From Sphingomonas sp. UBA978 (GTDB taxonomy: Bacteria > Pseudomonadota > Alphaproteobacteria > Sphingomonadales > Sphingomonadaceae): a DNA stretch of 34,472 nucleotides. Position numbers and translations under genes: made by a program. The stretch spans positions 178,104 to 212,575 of the forward strand of contig NZ_DBBS01000021.1 of NCBI RefSeq assembly GCF_002292295.1, given 5' to 3'. Numbering within the stretch: the stretch's first letter is position 1; the number at the start of each line of letters is the position of its first letter. Shown here one piece after another: positions 22,697 through 34,274 of the stretch. Under the pieces are notes generated by a model. That model made no database searches. It was not told the DNA's origin and saw nothing but the letters and a program-made list of their open reading frames with translations.

Positions 22697-24367
22697 ATGC
22701 AGACTGTCGAGACGTTGAACGAGGGCCTGAAGCGCGCCTATACGCTGACCATCACCGCGTCGGATATCGATGCGAAGGTCGATGCCGAAGTGAAGCGCGT
22801 CGCGCCGCAGGTGAAGATGCCCGGCTTCCGCCCCGGCAAGGTGCCGGCGAACCTGGTGCGCAAGATGCACGGTGAATCGCTCGCCGCCGACGCGCTCAAC
22901 ACCGCGATCCAGCAGGGCGTGCAGCAGATGCTCGCCGACAACGCGCTGCGTCCGGCGATGCAGCCGTCGGTCGCGCTCAACGACGATTATGCGCCCGGCA
23001 AGGACGCGGTCGTCACCGTCGAGCTCGAAGTGCTGCCGACCGTGCCGGCCCCGGCGATCGACGCGCTCAAGCTCGAGCGCCTGACCGTGCCGGTCGCCGA
23101 CGAGGCGGTTGACGAGCAGCTGCAGAAGTTCGCCGACCAGTCGAAGAAGTGGGACGATGCCGACGACAAGACCGCCGCGATGGGCGATCTGGTCACCGTC
23201 GATTTCGTCGGCAAGACCGCCGACGGCGTCGCCTTCGAGGGCGGCACCGGCACCGACATGGGCGTCGAGCTGGGTTCGGGCCGCCTGATCCCCGGTTTCG
23301 AGGAGCAGCTGGTCGGCGTGACGCTGGGCGAAGAGAAGACGCTCAACGTCACCTTCCCCGAGGATTACGGTGCCAAGGAACTCGCCGGCCAGCCCGCGAC
23401 GTTCGACATCGTCGTCAAGAAGATCCAGGTCGCGGCCGAGAGCAAGATCGACGAGGATCTCGCCAAGAACCTCGGGCTCGAGAGCCTCGAGCAGCTGCGC
23501 GGCCTCATCAAGGGGCAGATCGAGCAGGAGCATAATGGCCTGACGCGCACCCATATGAAGCGCAAGCTGCTCGACCAGCTCGCCGAGGGTCACGATTTCG
23601 AAGTGCCGCCGTCGATGGTCGAGGCCGAGTTCGCGCAGATCTGGCAGCAGCTGGAGCATGAGGCGACGCACGAGGAAGATCCCGCCGCGGCGCTGGCCGA
23701 GATGGAATCGGAGCGCGAGGACTATCGCAAGATCGCCGAGCGCCGCGTGCGCCTGGGCCTGCTGCTGTCCGAGATCGGCCAGGCGAACGGCGTCGAGGTC
23801 AGCCAGCAGGAGATGAACCGCCTGATCGCGCAGGCCGCGCAGCAGTATCGCGGCGAGGACCAGCAGCGCTTCATCCAGTACGTCCAGCAGGAGCCGATGG
23901 CGGCCGCCCAGCTGCGCGCGCCGCTGTACGAGGACAAGGTCGTCGACTTCCTGTTCGAGAAGGCGGACGTGACCGACCGCGACGCGACCCGCGAGGAGCT
24001 GGAAGCCGCGATCGAGAGCGAGGACGGTTTCGCGACCGGCACGCACAGCCACGATCACGACAACCACAAGCCGCGCGCCAAGAAGGCCAAGGCGGACGGC
24101 GAGGCCAAGCCCGCCAGGAAGGCGGCGGCGAAGAAGCCGGTCGCCGAGGGCGAAACCGCGACGACGGAGGCCGAGCCGTCCGCGACGTCCGACGAAGCGC
24201 CCGCCAAGAAGCCGCGCGCTAAAAAGGCCGCCGCGCCGGTCGAGGCGGAGACGCAGGTGACCGAATCGTCGCCGGTCGCTGCCGAAGCGGCTGAGGGCAC
24301 CGAGGCCGCCGACGCACCGGCCAAGAAGCCGCGCGCGAAGAAGGCGGCGGCGAAGACCGAGGGCTGA
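22697..24367 (+). CDS. tig: Trigger factor with a long Lys/Ala-rich C-terminal tail
   Basis: Ribosome-bound chaperone with prolyl isomerase activity. The ribosome-docking signature PGFRPGKVP is at residues 42-50. The FKBP-like domain covers about 163-242 (GDLVTVDFVGKTADGVAFEG, LIPGFEEQLVGVTLGEEKTL). The C-terminal chaperone arms run to about residue 444. Residues 445-556 are an extra 112-residue tail with a His patch (THSHDHDNH), three KPRAKK motifs and two exact copies of APAKKPRAKKAAA, in a background rich in Ala, Glu and Lys. Most trigger factors end near 430-450 residues. The tail could bind nucleic acid or ribosomes; this is inferred. It is separated from clpP by a glycosyltransferase gene and a repeat. 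Confidence 0.96.
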   Translation: MQTVETLNEGLKRAYTLTITASDIDAKVDAEVKRVAPQVKMPGFRPGKVPANLVRKMHGESLAADALNTAIQQGVQQMLADNALRPAMQPSVALNDDYAPGKDAVVTVELEVLPTVPAPAIDALKLERLTVPVADEAVDEQLQKFADQSKKWDDADDKTAAMGDLVTVDFVGKTADGVAFEGGTGTDMGVELGSGRLIPGFEEQLVGVTLGEEKTLNVTFPEDYGAKELAGQPATFDIVVKKIQVAAESKIDEDLAKNLGLESLEQLRGLIKGQIEQEHNGLTRTHMKRKLLDQLAEGHDFEVPPSMVEAEFAQIWQQLEHEATHEEDPAAALAEMESEREDYRKIAERRVRLGLLLSEIGQANGVEVSQQEMNRLIAQAAQQYRGEDQQRFIQYVQQEPMAAAQLRAPLYEDKVVDFLFEKADVTDRDATREELEAAIESEDGFATGTHSHDHDNHKPRAKKAKADGEAKPARKAAAKKPVAEGETATTEAEPSATSDEAPAKKPRAKKAAAPVEAETQVTESSPVAAEAAEGTEAADAPAKKPRAKKAAAKTEG

Positions 24368-24376
24368 CACTGATGG

Positions 24377-24400
24377 GGGAGGGGGCGTCGTCCCCTTCCC
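24377..24400 (+). terminator. Weak hairpin after trigger factor
   Basis: GGGAGGGG (24377-24384) pairs with CCCCTTCCC (24392-24400) with one bulged base across a 7-nt loop, 10 bp after the tig stop. There is no T-run, so terminator activity is doubtful. Confidence 0.3.
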
Positions 24401-24405
24401 GCCAT

Positions 24406-24500
24406 CGTCATCCCCTCGGGAGGCGGGGATCCAGACGCGCAGCTTCCCGATGGAGCCGCAGCGTCGGCGTCTATGGATCCCGGCCATCGCGGGGATGACG
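24406..24500. repeat. Palindromic repeat between tig and the glycosyltransferase
   Basis: The ends are inverted: CGTCATCCCCTCGGGAGGCG at the left, and at the right CCGGCCATCGCGGGGATGACG. Inner arms GGATCCAGACGC and GCGTCTATGGATCC also pair. The whole 95 bp could fold into one long imperfect hairpin. The design is typical of REP-like dispersed elements with a CGTCATCCCC end in proteobacteria. Confidence 0.65.
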
Positions 24501-24552
24501 AACCGGGTGGTGCGGGCGGTCCCGCACCCTTGCTGACCCAAAGAGGACGGAC

Positions 24553-25485
24553 GTGACCCAGCCGACGATCGCCGTCCTGTTACCCTGTTACAACGAGGCC
24601 GCGGCGATCGCGCAGACGGTCGCGGGCTTCCGTGCCGCGCTGCCGGAGGCGACGGTCTACGTCTACGACAACAATTCCACCGACGCGACGGTCGCCGTCG
24701 CGCGCGCCGCGGGCGCGATCGTCCGCACCGAGCGGATCCAGGGCAAGGGCAATGTCGTCCGCCGGATGTTCGCCGATATCGATGCCGACGTTTACGTCAT
24801 GGCCGATGGCGACGCGACCTATGACGCCGCCTCCGCGCCCGCCCTCGTCGCGCGGCTGCTCGGCGAGCAGTGCGACATGATCGTCGGCAGCCGGATCAGC
24901 CAGGTGCAGGACAGCTATCGCCGCGGCCATCGCTTCGGCAACGCGGTGCTGACCGGCATGCTCGCGCGGCTGTTCGGGCGCAGCTTCACCGATATCCTGT
25001 CGGGCTATCGCGTCTTCTCGCGCCGTTTCGTCAAGAGCTTCCCGTCGCTGTCGTCGGGGTTCGAGATCGAGACGGAGATCAGCGTCCACGCGCTCGAACT
25101 GAAGATGCCCTGCGCGGAGATCGAGACGCCTTATTATGCGCGCCCCGAAGGATCGGCGTCGAAGCTCAGCACCTATGGCGACGGCTTCCGCATCCTCGGC
25201 ACGATCCTGACGCTGTACCGTATCGAGCGGCCGCTGCTGTTCTTCGGGGCGATCGGCGCGCTGTTCGCCCTGCTCGGCGTCGTGCTCGGCATCCCGCTGG
25301 CGCTCACCTACATGCAGACGCATCTCGTGCCGCGCTTCCCGACCGCGATCCTCATCACCGGACTGATGATTATCGCCGCCTTGTGCGTGTTCGCGGGCCT
25401 GATCCTCGACACCGTCGTGCGCGGGCGGCGCGAAGTGCGGCGTTTGGCCTATCTGGCACATCCCGCCCCTGCCAGCGGGGGTTGA
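24553..25485 (+). CDS. Family 2 glycosyltransferase, membrane-anchored
   Basis: A 310-residue GT-A fold enzyme. IAVLLPCYNEAAAIAQTVAG at the N-terminus and VYVYDNNSTDATVAVARAAG are GT2 signatures. The metal-binding DxD is Asp85-Gly-Asp87 in MADGDATYD, followed by IVGSRI. Two transmembrane helices occupy about residues 226-285, then a basic tail (RGRREVRRL). This layout resembles enzymes that load sugars on polyprenyl phosphate or act in envelope polysaccharide synthesis. The start is GTG 24553 with GAGG 8 bases upstream. It interrupts the usual tig-clpP adjacency and is preceded by a palindromic repeat. The sugar and acceptor are unknown. Confidence 0.9.
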   Translation: MTQPTIAVLLPCYNEAAAIAQTVAGFRAALPEATVYVYDNNSTDATVAVARAAGAIVRTERIQGKGNVVRRMFADIDADVYVMADGDATYDAASAPALVARLLGEQCDMIVGSRISQVQDSYRRGHRFGNAVLTGMLARLFGRSFTDILSGYRVFSRRFVKSFPSLSSGFEIETEISVHALELKMPCAEIETPYYARPEGSASKLSTYGDGFRILGTILTLYRIERPLLFFGAIGALFALLGVVLGIPLALTYMQTHLVPRFPTAILITGLMIIAALCVFAGLILDTVVRGRREVRRLAYLAHPAPASGG

Positions 25486-25513
25486 ACTCCCCTGCGGGAG
25501 CGCCGATGTTGGC

Positions 25514-25536
25514 GTCTCTAAGGGCATAAGAGAGAC
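25514..25536 (+). promoter_or_regulatory. Hairpin overlapping the clpP ribosome binding site
   Basis: GTCTCT (25514-25519) pairs perfectly with AGAGAC (25531-25536) across an 11-nt loop. The right arm includes the purine tract AAGAGAGAC that serves as the Shine-Dalgarno 5 bases before the clpP ATG. The fold would hide the ribosome site and could open at raised temperature; that use is inferred. Confidence 0.35.
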
Positions 25537-25540
25537 ACCC

Positions 25541-26242
25541 ATGCACAATCCGTTCGAGACCGGCGACTTCATGAGCCCCATCGCCCACGCCGGCCTTGGC
25601 TTGCAGCAGACCCCAATGTCCCCCGGGGCGGGTCTGGTGCCGATCGTCATCGAACAGTCGAATCGCGGCGAACGCTCGTTCGACATTTTCAGCCGCCTGC
25701 TGCGCGAGCGGATCATCTTCGTCACCGGCGGGGTGGAGGACGGCATGGCCAGCCTCATCACCGCGCAGCTGCTCTTCCTCGAGTCCGAGAACCCGAAGAA
25801 GGACATCTTCATGTACATCAACTCGCCGGGCGGCGTCGTCACGGCGGGCATGGCGATCCACGACACGATGCAATACATCCGTCCGCGCGTCGGCACGGTG
25901 TGCATCGGTCAGGCGGCGTCGATGGGCAGCTTCCTGCTCGCCAGCGGCGAACCGGGCATGCGCGTCGCGCTCACCAATGCGCGGATCATGATCCACCAGC
26001 CTTCGGGCGGGGCGCAGGGCATGGCGTCCGACATCGAGATCCAGGCGAAGGAAATCCTGCGCATCCGGGCGCGGATGAACCAGCTCTACGCGCAGTACAC
26101 CGGCCAGCCGATCGACGAGATCGAGCGCCGGATGGACCGCGATACGTTCCTCGAGGCGCACGAAGCCAAGGCGTTCGGCCTCGTCGACGAGGTATTCGAC
26201 AAGCGCCCCGCGCCGACCGAGGACGTGGCGAAGGCGGCGTAA
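25541..26242 (+). CDS. clpP: ATP-dependent Clp protease proteolytic subunit
   Basis: Serine peptidase that forms two heptameric rings and degrades proteins delivered by ClpX or ClpA. It has 233 residues from ATG 25541; an ATG at 25571 is a possible alternative start. The catalytic triad is Ser127 in CIGQAASMGSFLLASG, His152 in ARIMIHQPSGGAQG and Asp201 in MDRDTFLEAHEA, with spacing equal to E. coli Ser97-His122-Asp171. The substrate-binding MYINSPGGVVTAGMAI is intact. clpX starts 121 bp downstream. Confidence 0.98.
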   Translation: MHNPFETGDFMSPIAHAGLGLQQTPMSPGAGLVPIVIEQSNRGERSFDIFSRLLRERIIFVTGGVEDGMASLITAQLLFLESENPKKDIFMYINSPGGVVTAGMAIHDTMQYIRPRVGTVCIGQAASMGSFLLASGEPGMRVALTNARIMIHQPSGGAQGMASDIEIQAKEILRIRARMNQLYAQYTGQPIDEIERRMDRDTFLEAHEAKAFGLVDEVFDKRPAPTEDVAKAA

Positions 26243-26363
26243 GGGCGCTGATGCGCGCCCGGCCGTGTCCATTAAACACGTTTGGGCGTTGTGGTTTGCG
26301 TATCGGCCGGGCTACCATACCCGGCCTCACCGGCGGGTCCGATCCCGCGACAAGGAAGTGTGA

Positions 26364-27635
<1,272 letters not shown>

Positions 27636-27658
27636 CCGGTCCGTCTTGGAATGGGGAA

Positions 27659-27685
27659 GGGCGTCGCGAGAGCGGCGCCCTTTTT
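27659..27685 (+). terminator. Intrinsic terminator after clpX
   Basis: A 9-bp stem GGGCGTCGC/GCGGCGCCC (one T-G wobble) with a GAGA tetraloop is followed by TTTTT at 27681-27685. This is a canonical rho-independent terminator. Confidence 0.88.
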
Positions 27686-27757
27686 CGTGGCGGCGGAGAC
27701 GCGCTCCTCATCCGGCGTTAACGCCGCGCGGGCGATGACGCTCGGGCAAGCGACAGG

Positions 27758-28300
27758 ATGACGATGACAGCGACACGGATCGAACCGGCCCCGGAGATCA
27801 GTTCCGGCTGGCAGGCGGGCAGGGGACCGCTCGCCATTCTCCCGCTCGCGCTGTTCCGCGATTCGCGGCCGTGGCTCGCGATCCTGATCGGCTGGATGCT
27901 GACGATCGCCGGCAGTACGATGCTGAGCTATGCGATCGCCTGGCTGGTGCCGGACAATGCCGGGCCTGACCTCGGCGACGCCTCCGCGCCGGTGAAGCTG
28001 TTCCTGATCGCCGGTTTCAGCCCGGTGGTCGAGACGCTGCTCATGGCCGCGATCCTCGCGATCCTGCTGCGTGTCCTTGCCGGCTGGCAGGCGGCGGTCG
28101 CCAGCGCGGCGATCTGGGGCGTGCTGCACAGCCTCGCGGCGCCTTTGTGGGGTGCGGTGATCTGGTGGCCGTTCCTGATCTTCTCGACGCTCTACGTCAC
28201 CTGGCGCCCGCGCGGCTTCTGGACGGCGGTCGGCATCGTCATCGCGGTCCACGTCCTCCAGAACCTCTTCCCCGCGCTCCTCATCGTCCTGGGGCACTGA
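27758..28300 (+). CDS. CPBP-family-like integral membrane protein, degenerate motif
   Basis: A 180-residue protein with several membrane helices (for example PWLAILIGWMLTIAGSTM, LFLIAGFSPVVETLLMAAIL and FWTAVGIVIAVHVLQNLF). The layout fits CPBP/CAAX-type intramembrane proteases, which carry EExxxR, FxxxH and HxxxN/D motifs. Here the first motif is reduced to PVVETLL (Glu92 with Thr instead of the second Glu, and no Arg). His124 in WGVLHSL and His165-x3-Asn169 in HVLQNL are kept. It may be a non-peptidase member. The ATG at 27758 has only a weak Shine-Dalgarno. It stands alone after the clpX terminator. Confidence 0.72.
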   Translation: MTMTATRIEPAPEISSGWQAGRGPLAILPLALFRDSRPWLAILIGWMLTIAGSTMLSYAIAWLVPDNAGPDLGDASAPVKLFLIAGFSPVVETLLMAAILAILLRVLAGWQAAVASAAIWGVLHSLAAPLWGAVIWWPFLIFSTLYVTWRPRGFWTAVGIVIAVHVLQNLFPALLIVLGH

Positions 28301-28423
28301 CGCGGCGCCCGCGGTTCGATGTGCGGATCGTGTCAAAAGGTAAACGGGTAACGCCGCCGGACCCACAACGGACCTTTCCGCGCGCCGAAGCATTGGCTTT
28401 GCGTAACGATATCGGGGACGGGC

Positions 28424-29545
28424 ATGACCGCAACGACGAACGAGGCCATCACGCGGCAAGCGGCGCCGAAGGGCTGGATGGGGCTGCCGCTCTGGGCGAT
28501 CCTGTTTCCGGCGCTGGGCGTGCCGGCGGTGTTGCTGTCGATCTATGCGATGGGCACGGTCGGTACGATCGTCGCCGCGCTGGTGCTGATCGGCTCGGTC
28601 GTCGCGGCGGTGCATCATGCCGAGGTCGTCGCCCATCGCGTCGGCGAGCCCTTCGGCACGCTGGTGCTCGCGGTGGCGGTGACGGTGATCGAGGTGTCGC
28701 TGATCGTCTCGCTGATGCTGTCGGGGTCGGGCGACGTCGCGGCGCTGGCGCGCGACACGGTGTTCGCCGCGATCATGATTATCCTCAACTTCATCATCGG
28801 CCTGTGCCTGCTGACGGGCGGGATGAAGCATGGCGAACAACGCTTCACGCTGCGCGGGATCAGCGCGGCGCTGGCGACGCTGGCGGCGCTGGTCGTGCTG
28901 TCGCTGATCCTCCCCAATTACACGACGAGCGCCGCGGGACCGACCTACGCGCCCTCGCAGCTGATCTTCGTCGCGATCGTCAGCCTCGTCCTCTACGGCA
29001 CGTTCGTACTGGTGCAGACCGTGCGCCACCGCGACTATTTCCTGCCCGCCGGCGACGTCGAGCCCGAGGCGCATGCCGCCCCGCCGAGCGACCGCACCGC
29101 CTGGACCGCGTTCGGCATCCTGCTGCTCGCGCTGGTCGTCGTCGTGATGCTCGCCAAGGGCCTGTCGGCGCAGGTCGAGGAGGCGATCCTCGCGGCGGGC
29201 CTGCCGCTGGCGATCGTCGGCGTGGTGATCGCGGCGCTGGTGCTCGCGCCGGAAAGCCTCGCCGCCTATAATGCCGCGCGCCGCGACCGGCTGCAGACCA
29301 GCCTCAACCTCGCGCTGGGATCGGCGCTGGCGACGATCGGCCTGACCATCCCGGCGGTGGCGATCGTCAGTCTCGTGCTCGACCTGCCGCTGGCGCTCGG
29401 CATCGGCGCCAAGAGCATGACATTGCTCGCGCTGTCGCTGTTCGTGACGACGATCTCGCTGGGGACGGGGCGGACGACGGTGTTGCAGGGCGTCGTCCAT
29501 CTGGTGATCTTCGCCGCTTATCTGTTCACCACCGTCATTCCCTGA
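28424..29545 (+). CDS. Calcium/proton antiporter (CaCA superfamily, ChaA-like)
   Basis: A 373-residue inner-membrane protein with about 11 hydrophobic helices in two inverted halves. The first alpha-repeat contains GTLVLAVAVTVIEVSLIVSL with the transport Glu. The second contains LGSALATIGLTIPAVAIVSL. Both match ChaA and related Ca2+(Na+)/H+ exchangers that expel cations in exchange for protons. HHAEVVAHRVGEPF precedes the first repeat, as in ChaA. The central loop (EPEAHAAPPSDR) is hydrophilic. The 123-bp upstream gap holds no clear promoter. It is convergent with the small gene at 29588, sharing a hairpin. Confidence 0.9.
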   Translation: MTATTNEAITRQAAPKGWMGLPLWAILFPALGVPAVLLSIYAMGTVGTIVAALVLIGSVVAAVHHAEVVAHRVGEPFGTLVLAVAVTVIEVSLIVSLMLSGSGDVAALARDTVFAAIMIILNFIIGLCLLTGGMKHGEQRFTLRGISAALATLAALVVLSLILPNYTTSAAGPTYAPSQLIFVAIVSLVLYGTFVLVQTVRHRDYFLPAGDVEPEAHAAPPSDRTAWTAFGILLLALVVVVMLAKGLSAQVEEAILAAGLPLAIVGVVIAALVLAPESLAAYNAARRDRLQTSLNLALGSALATIGLTIPAVAIVSLVLDLPLALGIGAKSMTLLALSLFVTTISLGTGRTTVLQGVVHLVIFAAYLFTTVIP

Positions 29546-29570
29546 CGGTCCGGTGACCGGAGCCAGCTCC

Positions 29571-29604
29571 GCCAGCGCCCGCGACGTTCAGCGCGGGCGC
29601 TGGC
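29571..29604. terminator. Perfect 13-bp hairpin between convergent genes
   Basis: Positions 29571-29583 and 29592-29604 pair perfectly (GCCAGCGCCCGCG with its complement) across an 8-nt loop. The loop contains the TGA (29590-29588) of the minus-strand gene. There is no T-run. It has the same design as the hairpin at 1780-1808 and could serve both transcripts. Confidence 0.5.
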
Positions 29605-29821
29605 GGCTGGCGAGCCACAGCCCGGCGGCGATCTGCGCCGCCGCATAGAGCCGCCGCCGCCCCGGCCGGTCGACGAACGGCGCGACCATCACTTCGGTGC
29701 CGAGCGCATCCTTCTTCCACAACTCGACATGGCGGCGCGGCTGGGCGAGGCCGATCAGGCCGTCGCCGACCATGAAGATCGCCGCCATTTCGGCGGTGCG
29801 GGCGACCCAATTGGCCATCAT
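29588..29821 (-). CDS. Small hypothetical membrane-associated protein
   Basis: A 77-residue protein, MMANWVARTAEMAAIFMVGD at the start and RLYAAAQIAAGLWLASRQRP near the end. Two short hydrophobic stretches (about 9-26 and 58-71) flank a charged middle (QPRRHVELWKKDALG). GGGAGCAGGA precedes the ATG, and ATG 29818 is an alternative start. It lies 29 bp after the M1 peptidase gene on the same strand, so it is probably co-transcribed. I do not recognise a named family. Confidence 0.72.
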   Translation of the reverse strand: MMANWVARTAEMAAIFMVGDGLIGLAQPRRHVELWKKDALGTEVMVAPFVDRPGRRRLYAAAQIAAGLWLASRQRPR

Positions 29822-29850
29822 GTCCTGCTCCCGTTCGCCGCGATGCCCCG

Positions 29851-31551
29851 TCATTTCGCCGGCTTCTGCTCCGCCTTCCACGCCTGGAAGGCGTCGACGG
29901 CATCGTCCTGCTTGAGCAGCCGCGCCATCGGATCGACGACGACATGCGCGTCCGCCGGCACGGTGATCGTGGCGAGGCCGCCGGTCATCGGCACCGTCTG
30001 CAAGACATCGTCGACCGCCACCTCGACCGGCAGCGGGAAGGCCTTTGGCAAGGGCGTCACCCATTTCAGCGTCAGTTGCGTCGCATTGCGGTTCACCACC
30101 AGCTTGGGCAGCGCTGCCTGATAGAGGTAGACGTCGAAGAACCACTGCCAGTCCTGCCCGGTCACCTGATTGACGATCGCGATGAACTCCGGCGTCGTGC
30201 GGAACTGCGGGGTGAAATTGCCCGGTGCGGGATCGGGGCGGCCATAGACCTCGCGCCGCAGGATCTCGGCGAACGCCTTGTCGCCGACCGTATTGCGCAG
30301 CGTGTGCAGGATCCACGAACCCTTGGTGTAGATGTCGCCGCCGCGTCCGGGCGCGCGTTCGTAGACGTCCTCGGCGCTCTGCGGCTTGCCGGTCACCAGC
30401 GGCGAGGTGTTCTGGATGCCGGTGCGGCTCGCCAGCATCATCGCGGTGTAGCGCCCGTCGCCCTCGCGCCAGCGACCGTAGAGCGGCTGCATATAGGCGG
30501 TGAAGCCCTCGTGCAGCCAGAAATCGTCCCAGTTGCTCGCGGTGAGCTGGTTGGCGAACCATTCGTGGCCGAACTCGTGCTGGAACAGCCAGTCGAACCC
30601 TTCCGGCGCCTTGGCATATTCGTTGCCGTAGGCGTTGATCGTCTGGTGCTCCATGCCCTTGTGCGGGGTTTCGACGACGCCGACCTTCTCGTCCGCCCAG
30701 GGGTACGGACCGACGACGCTTTCGTAGAAAGCCAGCGTCGGGGCGAATTCAGCGAACAGCTTTTCGGCCTTGTCCTTCTCGCCGGGCAGGTACCAATAGA
30801 ACATCGGTATCTCGTTGCCGAACTTGCTCTTGTAGGTGCCCTTGATCTCCTCATACGGCCCGACGTTGAGCGCGATGCCATAGAGGTTGGGGCGCTTCAC
30901 CTCCCAGTTCCAGGTGCTGCGCCCGTCGTCGAACCGGTCGATGCCGAGCAGCTTGCCGTTCGACGGCGCCTTCAGCCCCGCCGGCACGGTGATGTGCAGC
31001 GTGATCTTCTCGGGCTCGTAGGTCGGATAGTCGATGCACGGCCAGATCAGGTCGCACCCTTCCATCTGCACCGCCGTCGCCACCCAGGGCTTGCCGTCGC
31101 GCGTCTTCGACCAGACGAAGCCGCCATCCCAGGGTGCGCGGACCGCGGTGTGCGGGCGGCCGCCATAGACGATCTTGACGGATAGCTTGGCGTCCTTGGC
31201 GACCTTCTTGGCGAGGGTGATGGTCATCCGCCCTTCGGGATTGGCGAAGCCCGCATCGACGCCGTCGACCTGCACCGACGTCACCGTATAATTCTTGTCG
31301 AGATCGACGACGATCCTGTTTGTCTTTTCCAGCGCGGTGAAGGCGAGGGTCGCCGTGCCGTTGATGACCTCGCGCACCGGATCGACCTCGATCTGCAGGT
31401 CGGCACTGTCGAACGTCACCTTCTTCTGCGCCGGGTCGAGCGGGCCGCCCGACATGGCGGTCTGCGGCGTGATCGGCGGCTGGCCCTTCTCCGCGGCGAT
31501 CCCCGCGGTCGACAGCATCAGCAGGGCGGCGAACGGCAGGCGAAGCGACAT
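29851..31551 (-). CDS. Secreted M1-family zinc metallopeptidase
   Basis: A 566-residue aminopeptidase N-like enzyme. MSLRLPFAALLMLSTAGIAA is a signal peptide, so it acts in the periplasm or beyond. An N-terminal beta domain (about 40-230) precedes the catalytic domain with HEFGHEWFANQLT (HExxH) and, 18 residues later, the third zinc ligand Glu in WLHEGFTAYMQPLYG. The exopeptidase GxMEN motif appears as KGMEHQT, with His in place of Asn, as in some M1 members. GRGGDIYTKGSWILHTLRN supplies the catalytic Tyr region. GGGAG lies about 6 bases before the ATG. It is divergent from lon. Confidence 0.94.
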   Translation of the reverse strand: MSLRLPFAALLMLSTAGIAAEKGQPPITPQTAMSGGPLDPAQKKVTFDSADLQIEVDPVREVINGTATLAFTALEKTNRIVVDLDKNYTVTSVQVDGVDAGFANPEGRMTITLAKKVAKDAKLSVKIVYGGRPHTAVRAPWDGGFVWSKTRDGKPWVATAVQMEGCDLIWPCIDYPTYEPEKITLHITVPAGLKAPSNGKLLGIDRFDDGRSTWNWEVKRPNLYGIALNVGPYEEIKGTYKSKFGNEIPMFYWYLPGEKDKAEKLFAEFAPTLAFYESVVGPYPWADEKVGVVETPHKGMEHQTINAYGNEYAKAPEGFDWLFQHEFGHEWFANQLTASNWDDFWLHEGFTAYMQPLYGRWREGDGRYTAMMLASRTGIQNTSPLVTGKPQSAEDVYERAPGRGGDIYTKGSWILHTLRNTVGDKAFAEILRREVYGRPDPAPGNFTPQFRTTPEFIAIVNQVTGQDWQWFFDVYLYQAALPKLVVNRNATQLTLKWVTPLPKAFPLPVEVAVDDVLQTVPMTGGLATITVPADAHVVVDPMARLLKQDDAVDAFQAWKAEQKPAK

Positions 31552-31655
31552 TCTGTACTCCCGATTGGGCGTTGCGGGTTTCGGCGCAAGCGACGGGGCC
31601 GGTTTCGACGCTCGCCCCGGCGATGACAAGTCCCGCCGTGCCGTACGCGCGACGA

Positions 31656-31685
31656 TTGATGGATGCCGTGGCATCACCATATAGT
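31656..31685 (+). promoter_or_regulatory. lon promoter with a palindrome in the spacer
   Basis: TTGATG (31656-31661) and TATAGT (31680-31685) are 18 bp apart, close to sigma-70 boxes. The spacer begins with the perfect palindrome GATGCCGTGGCATC (31662-31675). RNA would start near 31692, 34 nt before the lon ATG. The palindrome is well placed for a repressor or activator; the regulator is unknown. Confidence 0.55.
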
Positions 31686-31725
31686 GTATCAAAGCCGCCC
31701 CGTTCGAAGCGGCACCGGAGTATCC

Positions 31726-34119
<2,394 letters not shown>

Positions 34120-34157
34120 TCGGGCAACCTTAGGATCGGGTCGTTAACGTTTTGGAA

Positions 34158-34183
34158 CCGCTGCGCCTGCCAAGGCGCGGCGG
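34158..34183 (+). terminator. Hairpin between lon and the HU gene
   Basis: CCGCTGCGCC (34158-34167) and GGCGCGGCGG (34174-34183) form a 10-bp stem with one wobble and a 6-nt loop. No T-run follows, so it may be a weak terminator or an RNA-stabilising structure. Confidence 0.35.
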
Positions 34184-34274
34184 TATCCATTGACTCCGCC
34201 GGTCCGGACAGCATTACTTGCCGTTCTGGCTTGGTAACGATTCTTCTAAAGTATACGAAGGGGGCAGTATTTCC

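Noticed and set aside
29588..30562. Minus-strand frame of about 324 codons overlapping the 3' part of the M1 peptidase
   Set aside because: It shares frame with the real small gene only in its last 77 codons; the upstream part is a shifted, Arg-rich shadow of the peptidase.
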